Below are positions 38,464 to 49,578 of a stretch of 64,000 bases of DNA, piece by piece; position 1 is the first letter of the stretch; every line of letters begins with the position of its first letter. Under the pieces are notes generated by a model. The model saw only the letters and a list, made by a program, of their open reading frames with translations, had not been told where the DNA came from and did no database searches. The DNA lies in contig NW_002060943.1 in the NCBI RefSeq assembly GCF_000150275.1, positions 2,039,907 to 2,103,906 on the forward strand, read 5' to 3'. The position numbers were made by a program, and so were the translations under genes. Source of the DNA: Trichoplax adhaerens. Lineage: Eukaryota > Placozoa > Uniplacotomia > Trichoplacea > Trichoplacidae.

Positions 38464-41393
38464 CTATAATCCATTTATTTGACAAGGTATAAACCTGCAA
38501 GAGATGAGAAATTCAGCATCTCGATTGGCACGCTAATGTTTACTGTAATTTCATTCACTAACACCATCGTACGCATACCATCAATAAATTATATCATAAT
38601 ATATCTTGAATTTACACTTGCCATTTTAATTATAGATTCAAAAATACCTGTTATCCATACGTTATATTGAAGAGCTGGAGTATGCGTAAGCAAGACAATG
38701 ATCCACCATGATATGATTTAAAAATACCATTGCTAACAAAATCAGTATTGATCATTCAGAAGAGAGTTGAAGAGTAATTCTACCTCCTAATACAAGCTTA
38801 GCATATTACAATAGTGTACAGTAGCTAGGTGGATTGTTTACTGTTGTCCAAATTTACAGGCTAAATAGCGCTGCACTGTAATAAGTTGTTATCGATTCAT
38901 TTGTAGGAATGCAAAGATTTTAAACTCTATTCTATCAACCTCTTACAGTAATAGGAATTATACTCATATGATAGTTCAATGAGTTGAAAAAACGTCCATT
39001 AGCCCAATAACTGACGGTGAGTCTACTGTATACTGTATGCATTGTGCAGTAAGGTATTTTGCAATACATCCTATCCGAATTGTAATGGTGCTACAATTTT
39101 AATCAACACTTCCTTACCCGGAGATCAGTATTTCAAATTGCCATCACTTGCAATCAACCTCAAGTACAGCATTTGCAGCCAGCATTCATTAATGAAATGG
39201 TAATTTTGGTGGGTAGTGAATTAGGCTGGGAAAAGGAATTGGCATCCAAGTGGGGAAATGGAGGACAATCTGGGAGACTACAGTACTGTACTCAGTGTAC
39301 TGTACCTTCAGGCAAATGTACTGTACTGTATTGTACTGTACAGTGTACAGTATATTCACACAAAGGATTTCTCTTCTCACTGTTCTCAGTACAGTCACCA
39401 GACCAGACCATGAGGATCTCTACTGTATCAGTACTGCAGAGTAAGGTAGCCAGAGTACTATAGAGTATAGAGGTAGTGATCGTGATTGAGCTACATTGTA
39501 TCAGGAGTGAAATCAGCAATCGCTCTTTGAACTCATTTGCTAAAGGACCATTTCTAGATAGTTAGTGGATGCAGAAAGACGTTAGCAGTGTACTTTTGAT
39601 AATTAATTAAATAGTATTAGCACTTTGATTGCTCAGTGTAGGAAGCAAAACTCCAAGATCTTATCAGCTTTCCCAGATGATATCAAGGATGAGGTACGTA
39701 CGCGTATTTGTGCTTTCTCAAGTGATGATGCTGTGAAGAATACGAGCCCTTATAAACGTATTAACACTCTGTATGTATGAACAAACAAGTACTTTACTCG
39801 ACAGAAGAAATGGATTACCTTACTTTCCAATTCATCATCTAGGTTTTAAGTTTTGTTTCCTTACCTTGACAGGCTTCATGCGATCACTCGATAGTTTGCA
39901 TGATAGATATGCACTTTAATCTTATGTATTTTCTTTGTCAAGTCATGACAGAATGAATTCACTCACTGTTTCCTGTAGTCTATACGTTTGCTGTACTATT
40001 CTACTCTGCTACGGACACCAAATTGTGGATGGCAAACTAGAGCTATCATTAGCTCGAGCAAACGTGATAGGAGTTAGCAAGCATACTTCCTATTTGCTGC
40101 GGGCGATTAAAATTAAATTGATACACTTTAACTTAAATTACGTTATTAGAGTATGCACTAGTTTATTGACATACGGTATAGCACACTGTACTGTACTGTA
40201 TAGTATAATATAATGTATATCTGAGATCATATGACTAGAAGCTTGTATAAAATGAACTAGAAAAACCTACCTTCTCTTTCTATGTGATACAGCATACTCA
40301 ACCAAACAGTTTGCACGTAATAATATTATTTATTACATACTATTGGATACATTTACATGAAGCCTGCTACACAATTCGTTATCAAGCCAGTAAGAGATTT
40401 TACTACCCAATTAAGATGGAATTTCGTTTTGTAGACGTACAAGATAGAATAGAATAGTAGACAATTCGTGGATAGAGAGTTGGCTGAGATCCATCAGGAT
40501 ATTGCAAGCCATTTCATGTACACTACTTCATTTAGAGAATACTCCAATAATCCCTGATGTACTTTACTTATTTTTCTCGCGCTATAATTTTTTTAAGTAA
40601 AGTACTGTTCTGTTAATTTATCAGCTAAAATCTTAAAAGTATTTTCTATCTCAGGCTGCATCAATGACCGAATTTTCATAATATAGTCGCATTTTTATAC
40701 TTGCAATCTCGAGATCCAGTAAATCCATTAATTATAGTTCCGGTATAGAAATATCATTTATTACACGTTCTAATACTGTACAATTATGATTAAAGGAATT
40801 AGCTAGCAAAAAATTAAAAAGTGTATGTCAACCGTAGCAGTAGTAGAGCTGTCTTTTAGCGATGTCTATAAAGTTAGTGGCTTAGTTCTAGACATTCGAT
40901 GGGTTGGAAATGAACTTTTATCATAGTTATGCTTATAGTAGCCTGCTTGTATGCGTTCGATGTGATATTGTGCAGTAGCAACCGACAATCTACTGTAAGT
41001 CTAGTACTTTAAGGCACTATAGGTTATTAATTTGAGGATAACGTGATCTTTTATTAGAATTACACTCGAGTTGTCAACGCATTGATATCATGGATGATTC
41101 GAAAAGTTAATTTACCAGATAAGCTTATCCTATTTAATCAATTATTCCTGTTTTCTATTTTTCTTCTCTAGCTTTCTGAAATCTAAATGGCTTACCAAAT
41201 AATAATTTGATGAAGGACTTTTCACTATCTGCTAATCCAGAATAGCGGATATTACGGCGATATTTTAATACTGTGCAACAGTGCGTATTAGTACTACTTA
41301 AACGGACCTTGCAGTGAGCTACCTACTCGCTGCGGCTGCAAGTTTCTATACAAATAATTTTACACGACCAGTTAGAATTAAATAGCGAATTAA
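38464..41393. other. Intergenic between divergent glycosyltransferase copies 1 and 2
   Basis: The start codons of copies 1 and 2 face away from each other across 2.9 kb. A GTAC-palindrome cluster at 39280-39355 gives spurious open frames on both strands. Nothing else is recognised. Confidence 0.55.
39280..39355. repeat. GTAC-rich palindromic cluster
   Basis: Repeated TACTGTAC / GTACAGTG words form mutually complementary arms, including a TACTGTACAGTGTACAGTA palindrome near 39335-39353. It is the same sequence family as at 1440-1765 and 27955-28200. Confidence 0.8.
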
Positions 41394-42410
41394 ATGGATA
41401 GAAGAACTGCAACTCTCTATTTTTCTTTACTAGCCAATTTGATCTTTGCATTTGTCGTTTACTTCACCCTATTTCAGACCGTAAGTCGTCAAATCATAAT
41501 CGACAGAGAAACGGTTGGTATCTATTCGACTTTGGATTCAGATGATAAGATAGATAGTACTACTTTGACGCAGGATGATGGATACGATAACATAACTGAT
41601 ATAAAATTACGCTTTATGAGTGGCAGACCTTCCACTAAACCTTGCAAAGGCAATATATTCATGTTATTGATGATAAATAGCGCTCCTAGAAATTACGAAC
41701 GTAGATCTTCTATTCGAGAGACATGGGGTAAAGCTGATATTATACGAAGTGCCCTTGGAAATTATGTTTGGCGAACTATATTCGTCATTGGTGATGGCCA
41801 TAGTAAACAAATAAATAATCAAGTGAATCAAGAAGCATTAAAATATGGCGATATGATTTTAGCTGATTTTGGCGATGATTTTCGTAATTTAACTTATAAG
41901 ACCGTGTTGGGTATGGAATGGGCGAATGCTTATTGTAATGAAGCTAAATACTTTTATAAAGGAGACGACGATGTAATGCTAAATCCATTTACTCTATTTC
42001 CTAAATTGGTATTTATGGGAGGTAAAAAATTATTCATGGGTAATATCATGTCTGGTTCTGTTGTCATCCGGCAACAAAATAGTCGATACTATGTCAGTCT
42101 AAAAGATCTAGCTTTATCGGTTTATCCTGATTATTGTTCGGGTTTTGCGTATGTTATTTCGATGGATGTATTACAAGCTATGGTAGCAGTCGTACCAAAA
42201 ATTCGAAAGATACCTATTGATGATGCATATGTTGGCATGTTAGCGAAGAAAGTCAATATCAAAGTTCATTGGGATCGAGGTTTTAAGCCATTCGGACCAA
42301 TACCCGGTAGAAAATGTGAATATAATACTGTTATTGCTGTTCACGGTATTTTACCGTCTAGGCAAAAACTGATGATGAAAGAAGCGCGTAACGCCTTTTT
42401 GACTTGTTAA
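41394..42410 (+). CDS. GT31 beta-1,3-glycosyltransferase, copy 2
   Basis: This is a 338-residue single-exon type II membrane enzyme of family GT31. It has a MDRR cytosolic tail, an anchor at about residues 9-27 and a stem with potential N-glycosylation (NIT) at about residues 60-75. The catalytic domain holds RRSSIRETWG, DFGDDFRNLTYKT, GDDDVM (Asp191-193), YPDYCSGFAYV and IDDAYVG. All expected GT31 landmarks are intact, so it should be active if expressed. The acceptor sugar is unknown. Much of the catalytic domain is base-for-base identical to copy 3, while the stem differs. Confidence 0.9.
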   Translation: MDRRTATLYFSLLANLIFAFVVYFTLFQTVSRQIIIDRETVGIYSTLDSDDKIDSTTLTQDDGYDNITDIKLRFMSGRPSTKPCKGNIFMLLMINSAPRNYERRSSIRETWGKADIIRSALGNYVWRTIFVIGDGHSKQINNQVNQEALKYGDMILADFGDDFRNLTYKTVLGMEWANAYCNEAKYFYKGDDDVMLNPFTLFPKLVFMGGKKLFMGNIMSGSVVIRQQNSRYYVSLKDLALSVYPDYCSGFAYVISMDVLQAMVAVVPKIRKIPIDDAYVGMLAKKVNIKVHWDRGFKPFGPIPGRKCEYNTVIAVHGILPSRQKLMMKEARNAFLTC

Positions 42411-45400
42411 ATACTTTTATATAGTTTATCGAATCAATTACTGCTGTAATAAGAGTGTGCAATTCAGAATTATCATATATCAACCATCAAATCATTACCT
42501 TTGCAACTAAGTGTTTATCATATATTATAGAGTCATGTAGAATAAAAGTAAAAATTAAAGATTTGAGTGGATTCTGTCAACATGATGTAAATATACGCTT
42601 ATATCATTTTAGTTTGATGTTCTAAGTTCTTATTCACTTTATGCGCATAACTGCTTAATTATCACTTTTTATAAAATCTCATTATAAAGCACCGCATGTG
42701 ACTACTGTTTGGGTTTAAATCTCTTGTAATATAAACCATAATTCTTTTTTTAACTTACATAGATCTATTTATAGGCAGTAAGTGGTGGCAAATTCGTTAT
42801 GATGTGCACATATCACTAAGTACAGTATATACAACAGTATACTCTAAGAAAGTCCATCGTAATATTTTATATCAATTACTATCAGAAATGGTCAGTTAAG
42901 CTTGACGTTTTCTAATTTCCTAAAGAAGTTACTGTACAGGCGTATCTATCTAAGAAGAGATACTGAATGAGTAAAAGCAATTCGTTGAATTGCGAAATCT
43001 TTCCAATGTCTTTATAGTGGAGATGTTGCAAGAATCTTGTATCAAGTGATGGAATATTGGATAGAATGACATCGTAACAAAAAGAATATTACTGCATTGA
43101 TTAAATTGTTGCCGATGCTAGTACGTGTATGACTGAAATCACAAGGTAGAATAATGCTGCATTAAATTAGATACGCTAGCATTCATTATGATCAATGTCA
43201 TTGGATGGCATTGTAATCTGTAAGGTACTCAATTAAAGTGTTTAAAGTGATGAAAATTGTATGCAATAACAGCTACAAGAAATGTGTTGAGAAATCAAGT
43301 TAGTAAAGTAATCACTTACGAATTGACAAGGAGAACATGAATTACGTACCAAAACTAAAAGTTTTTTACCTTTCTGTCGTGCGTAACTATCCGTGAGGAG
43401 TGCATAGGATATCTGTTGCACAAACAATGTAGATACAGAATGGCAACGTCGAGTCCGTTATCATAATTATTGCAGTATGTAATCAAGAAAAGTTCGTAAT
43501 AATCAGCCGCGAAAGTTCAAATGCATTCATACGTAAATAATTAATAGATGAGACTTTCTCAATAATTGCTTTTAACATTTATCTCATATTTACAGCCAAG
43601 CCAAACAGTCGTTTGAGTCTGCTACTTAAGCGTCATATGACAAATTCCCCTATAATTTTCAGTATTTTTTAGAGTGGATATCACAGTGATCTACTCGAAC
43701 TATTTCAATAAAGTAATAGACAAATAGCTAACTTGGAGTAGTACGATTGGATCGTATCTCCACTATTATTCATCGATCGGTACTCATCAATAGCAATTAT
43801 ATTTTCAGCAGTAGAAATTGCGACATCTGGCATGAATACGATAATATTGTTCCCCAGTTGCTATAATAACAATTGTTATCGTGTCATCAATATTGCTTAA
43901 ATGAATTGTTTCGGGTTCGCTCATTGGTAAATATCGATAATACAGCGTCTGACTAAAATAAGCTAAAGATTACATATAACTCACAAAATCTAACTTTCCA
44001 CGGAGATTTTAGCTTGAATATACTATTAAAGCTAAGAATACGTCGTACTCGTACACTGTATTCGGGATGAAAGCCTTGTAACGGATTGAAATTACATTAA
44101 AATCACATAAGTACAGTATTAAAGTAATAGATTACTTAAGACAGACGGAGTACAAGTATCGTGTATCACCTAATATACAGTATATCTCGAATAGTTTACA
44201 CCAGTTCCACTACCGTTGCCGACTTTTGTATACTAACGGATAAAATCAACATTACAGAGGTGAATTCCTTTATTAATGACATTATATATATATTTATATA
44301 TTGTCATATATAACAATATATTTAATTAATCAGTACCACATTGTGCGATTCCGAGCGTCTGTCTTGGATCAAATTTAGAAGGCACTCAACTGGCTATGAT
44401 ATAGCGATAATCTTTGGTGATAAATCTATTCAATTTTGTCCTATGACCCACTGTACTGTATGTCTACTCATACATGCTCGTTCAATAAATCTTATCTAAC
44501 TCAGTAACGTATCAAGATATCAAGCGATTGTACGTTTATAGATGTAACTGGCGCAGTTGTTGCGTCTCTACGTTGGCTCCATACTAAAGCTCATCTCTGC
44601 TCGCTAGGTATATCTGCTTCTTTAATAGAGATCCTTTCTTTATCTCGATAATCCTTGTCCATCTATCCGAGTTATTATTACAAACTTGACAGTGGGTCAA
44701 GTAATTGACTGTAATGTCTAGTAAGAACAATAAACTAGAGCTATTCTTTAATACAGTATAGTATATAGTAAAGAAAAGAAATTTTGTACATGTTGCATCA
44801 AGCCCATTTTACGTTGCAGGTTGTTTCCCGTATAAAAGGACTAATCATGGCTATTTGATTAATAGCCAGAAACAATGTGAAATAGATTTAGCAGAGTATA
44901 AAGCAGTAATTTCAATCCTATTCATTGAAACACTACATAATCAAAATAGCGTAACACGTCACAAAAGCAACTGTTGTCAAGCATTCAAATCTATATATAC
45001 ACAAGACCGATGTGTGCGAATAAGATTTTTACAACTCTTCTAATTCGAAAACTATTATCCATTGTACTAGTGGAATAATGATAATTCGGTAATACATGGC
45101 ACCGATATTGGATCGATAATATTAATTAGAAGTGTGTCTGTTGGTTATGATATTTTTATGATAGGAACATATGCGGTATTACGCACAATGTACATGATGT
45201 GGATTTTGTTATAATAAAGTAATTTGCATATTCAGTTAGAATGATAATTATATCATATTTGAGTTCAACGTATTGCTGGTAATGGCGTTATACTATGAAG
45301 AAGTTGAAAATCTTAGGAAAGAGAATTATAGCTAGAACTTTTAATATTAAGAATCTAATAGACTTTGCCATGTGATTTTCTCTTTATCTAAAACTATCAA

Positions 45401-45411
45401 GAAGCCTAACC
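42411..45411. other. Intergenic between glycosyltransferase copies 2 and 3
   Basis: Three kilobases of AT-rich DNA with no supported exon. The flanks of copies 2 and 3 do not resemble each other by eye, in contrast to their catalytic domains. A short TATATA-rich foldback lies near 44281-44330. Confidence 0.55.
42541..42546 (+). other. Candidate polyadenylation signal of glycosyltransferase copy 2
   Basis: AATAAA lies 131 bases beyond the stop codon of copy 2. Confidence 0.45.
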
Positions 45412-46443
45412 ATGGATAGAAGAAATGCTACACTCTATTTTTCTTTACTAGCTAATATCATTTTCGCTTTTACCATTTACTTCACTTTATTTCAGGCTGT
45501 AAATAAAAGGATGACCATGATGCAAGAACCATTTCTTGGTAATACATCAACTTTTATTCCATCAGTGAAGGGTCACAGTTTGAATGTATCTACAAATCTT
45601 CCACCCACTACCAAGTCCATAAATTTTACACCGGTTAAACTACGCTTTATGAAAGACAGCCCTGCCGCTAAACCTTGCAAAGGCAATATATTCATGTTAT
45701 TGATGATAAATAGCGCTCCTAGAAATTACGAACGTAGATCTTCTATTCGAGAGACATGGGGTAAAGCTGATATTATACGAAGTGCCCTTGGAAATTATGT
45801 TTGGCGAACTATATTCATCATTGGTGATGGCCATAGTAAAAAAGTGAATGATGAAATGAATCAAGAAGCATTAAAATATGGCGATATGATTTTAGCTGAT
45901 TTTGGCGATGATTTTCGTAATTTAACTTATAAGACCGTGTTGGGTATGGAATGGGCGAATGCTTATTGTAATGTAGCTAAATACTTTTATAAAGGAGACG
46001 ACGATGTAATGCTAAATCCATTTACTCTATTTCCTAAATTGGTATTTATGGAAGGTAAAAAATTATTCATGGGTAATATCATGTCTGGTTCTGAAGTGGT
46101 TCGAGTAAAAAATAGTCGATACTACGTTAGTAAGGAAGATGTAGCTTCGTCGGTTTATTCTGATTATTGTTCGGGTTTTGCGTATGTTATTTCGATGGAT
46201 GTATTACAAGCTATGGTAGCAGTCGTACCAAAAATTCGAAAGATACCTATTGATGATGCATATGTTGGTATGTTAGCAAAGGAAGTCAAGATTCCAGTTC
46301 ATTGGGATCGAGGTTTTAAGCCATTTGGGCCGATTCCATCCAAAAAATGTGAATATAATACTGTTATTGCTGTTCACGGTATTTTGCCTACTAAGCAAAA
46401 ATCAATGATGATTGAAGCACGTAAAGCATTTTTAACTTGTTAG
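45412..46443 (+). CDS. GT31 beta-1,3-glycosyltransferase, copy 3
   Basis: This is a 343-residue single-exon type II Golgi-type enzyme, with the same start (MDRRNATLYFSLLANIIFAF) and anchor as copy 2. The stem is longer and unrelated in sequence (residues about 30-75, with NTS, NVS and NFT N-glycosylation sequons). The catalytic domain has RRSSIRETWG, GDDDVM (Asp196-198), a YSDYCSGFAYV variant and IDDAYVG. Bases 45670-45816 are identical to 41637-41783 and several later blocks also match. No inactivating change is seen. Confidence 0.9.
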   Translation: MDRRNATLYFSLLANIIFAFTIYFTLFQAVNKRMTMMQEPFLGNTSTFIPSVKGHSLNVSTNLPPTTKSINFTPVKLRFMKDSPAAKPCKGNIFMLLMINSAPRNYERRSSIRETWGKADIIRSALGNYVWRTIFIIGDGHSKKVNDEMNQEALKYGDMILADFGDDFRNLTYKTVLGMEWANAYCNVAKYFYKGDDDVMLNPFTLFPKLVFMEGKKLFMGNIMSGSEVVRVKNSRYYVSKEDVASSVYSDYCSGFAYVISMDVLQAMVAVVPKIRKIPIDDAYVGMLAKEVKIPVHWDRGFKPFGPIPSKKCEYNTVIAVHGILPTKQKSMMIEARKAFLTC

Positions 46444-49400
46444 CTCTTTCAAATAGTACTTGTATCGAACATTTCGAAGATCTTTACGTTCGTATATGGC
46501 GAATGGACATTGTTAAATACCCTATAACTAAAGGTTGATTTTGTCGATATATTTCTGTTTAATAATTTGAATTGATAGACAATGTAAGATTGTGATGACA
46601 TCAGTACAGGTGAAATACTGATAGTTGGTCTAGAATTATATTGAAATAATGTAGTAACGGTTATTATGTGCGTCCAGTATTTGATTGACGATGATACTAC
46701 TATTTCATTTCAATTGTACTCGTATATCTGGATATGATTTACAATATAAAATACTCTGCTCTCCATTTATGTCTTTCAAATGCTCAATGATTTATCTTTC
46801 GGAATGCTATGATGCATATCACCGATAAAATTGTTACTTCAGATTGACTAAATTATTACCTTCGGAATCAACATAGCTTTATAAATACACATGCAGTATT
46901 AGTGTTGTTAATCAATAGTAATTTGTAATATCTTAAAACACTCATCTTTTACGATATCCATTGCCAATATTTACAAAATGATTTTTGCAATCTTAGCGTA
47001 TACATAACTCGCAGTAGCGCCGTACATCTAGTTACTTTTAAATCTTTTAGCTGCCCTATTAATACATAAAGTGGTAATTTGCATTTTTAACAAAAAAGTT
47101 CAATCTCAATTACAGTAAAGTCAAAACAATTATTACTTTAGACCTTGCTGCAATTAAGTTCGTTCTAGAATTATGTGCAAGATAATACATCTTGGCTATA
47201 TCATTCCTTCTTCCAATTAATTCATTACGATAAAATTGAACGTTATAGTTACATTTGTGGCGTCAGATCGCATGAAGAGTGTGTTCCATTTAGTGCAATA
47301 CTAGCTTATGAAATTATTTTGTAATTGCACTTTCGTAACACGTCCAAAAATGAGTAGTTAGTATCTCTAGTATTTTTAGCAGCAGTTAAAGCGCTCTATG
47401 CTGCCAAAGGTTCGCAAGAAAAATGCGAATGTTTTGGCGATTAATTAAATCAATGGATAAGACAACTGTACCGTTGGTAATGTGATTAAAATTTAGAAAG
47501 AGAATTTAGTTCGGCTCTGTAAAATAAAGTTTATTTAGGTGTATAGCTCAGATAACTCAACATAGAACTTGGATCTGGCGCTGTCGATTTAGCACAGAAA
47601 TATCGCATGCTTTACTCTTACATTAGGGGTCACAATGTTAATAGACTATTTATATTAATTTTTTCTTGTTATTATTATAGTCTTTGTATATCTCCGAAGT
47701 GCTTTCAATACTAGTTTTTCCTGCTCTACAAGACTTATCTCAGAAAGGTGGATAAGTTTATGGTTTACGTGAGAAGTGCGAAAGGAGTTTCTCATCTGTC
47801 TGTTCACTGGCAACATCTGGTCATTATTTTACTGTACTGTATGCTTGCACACTGCAATTTGAATGGCAGGTCATCCGTCTATCTGTATATCTGCAAGAGT
47901 CGCCTTGCCTGAACTACTTCACCAGGTGGTAGTCCATGGGTGTTGCCTGTATAAAATTTCTCGTGATCGAGAAATAGAAAATTACAAATGTACACTGTAC
48001 GTACAGTCGTGGACGCTCTATTACTAGATGATATGAATATCATATGATACTGTATATGTTGTAGTCCATGGTAAGGTAGTCAAATTTTTGAACAACAAAA
48101 CTATTGGAACTGATTAAGTCGATAACGCGGCCCAAATAAAGTAAAATCATTGAATCTGTAGTAGAGAGCGTTAAAGGGCTTTAAAATTCTTATAATAGTT
48201 ATACAGTACAGTACGCTATGGTCCATTAGCTACATCTTTTAGTATCTCTAAGTACGTTTGACCTTCGTTGGTTAGCAAGAGCTCACGAGCTTAGCTAGTT
48301 GCCAACTAAACCCTGACTTTTCAATGGCAGTGTTCATACGTTAATACCTCGTGGCCAGATGCCAGTCGAACTATTTTTTACGATCGATTTCGCTCTACGG
48401 TAATACTGTACACAGTACAGTACAGTACTGCAGCAACAATTTAGACCGTACATGTATTAGAGAATCAGCTCACAAAGACTTCTATTCTAGATTTCCCTAC
48501 AGCAAATCATTGAATCAAAATTCATGCCCACTGCCATGTACTGACTGACTGTACTGTATTACCTTTTAACGCGGTACAGTCCATAATAATAGACTCTGGC
48601 TGCTCGTCAATCTGACGAATCACGTAGAAGCGATAGCTGATAACTCGGCGATAAGATTACCGGTGTGATATCTGATAACTGGACCTTTGTAAAAACTGTC
48701 TTTAACTGTTCATACTAGGTGGCGAATCATTAGCTTACAGTACTATAATTTTTAGAAAAGAATATAAAAACAAATGGTATCAAAATTACCTCGTTATGCA
48801 ACACCCGCAATAGCTGCAAAGTAGAAATAATCACAACACTAAATACACCAGCTATGCGGTATAGTAACAAGTTTTAACAGTAGCACAATTCTGTGCTACA
48901 AAAATGGCAAACGCATTTTCAAAGGCCATTACTTGCACTTGTTAACTCAACCGGGCCAATCCAAAATTTCTAGTTGATATTGTATAAATAGTATTTCTTT
49001 CGTGTCAAATCCAGGATATTTGCATATTGGTTATTCTTTCACTAAGGCTGAAGCAATAATAGAAGTCTACAAGTATTCCATGTCCGCCACATTCTTGCTT
49101 GTCTTCCGAGTAAAGCTCTTCAAGCGCTAAACTTTCCAGAGCACTATCAAAGTCCACGCGCACACAGAAATTGTGAGTTTCACTGAAATTTCTTTAGTCC
49201 ATACATGTTACATACACTTTTCCGATTGACTCTACTGACGTCAGCGGATAAATTTCTAAAAATTCTATTATACTATACACTCCATAGTGCATTGTAGTAT
49301 GTACGAGTATAGTACAGTGATGGAAGATCGTTCGTCATTACATCGACAGAATCAATGACAAATATCTCATTCATTACATTGGGCAGTCGAGCTTATCTCT

Positions 49401-49578
49401 CGACGTCAAGTCATCTATAAATACGGGATGATCCATGCTAGGCTTCACTCCATTAGCTTCAGTTTCACATACGGATCAATTGTAGGTCATTTTTTCTTCG
49501 TGGTTCTCCAAAACGATTCAGTTTTCGCAATTTGTTGCAAATTTTGTATATGCAATCCTTTCAAACTATTTGCTAATC
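46444..49578. other. Intergenic upstream of the HMG-box gene
   Basis: No exon is supported. TACTGTACAGTACAGTACTG-type words occur near 47990-48010 and 48400-48430. The region is otherwise plain AT-rich DNA. Confidence 0.55.

Noticed and set aside
37447-46443. Bacterial origin of the intronless glycosyltransferases
   Set aside because: They have the type II anchor and GT31 motif set of animal beta-1,3-glycosyltransferases, and their base composition matches the surrounding genes.
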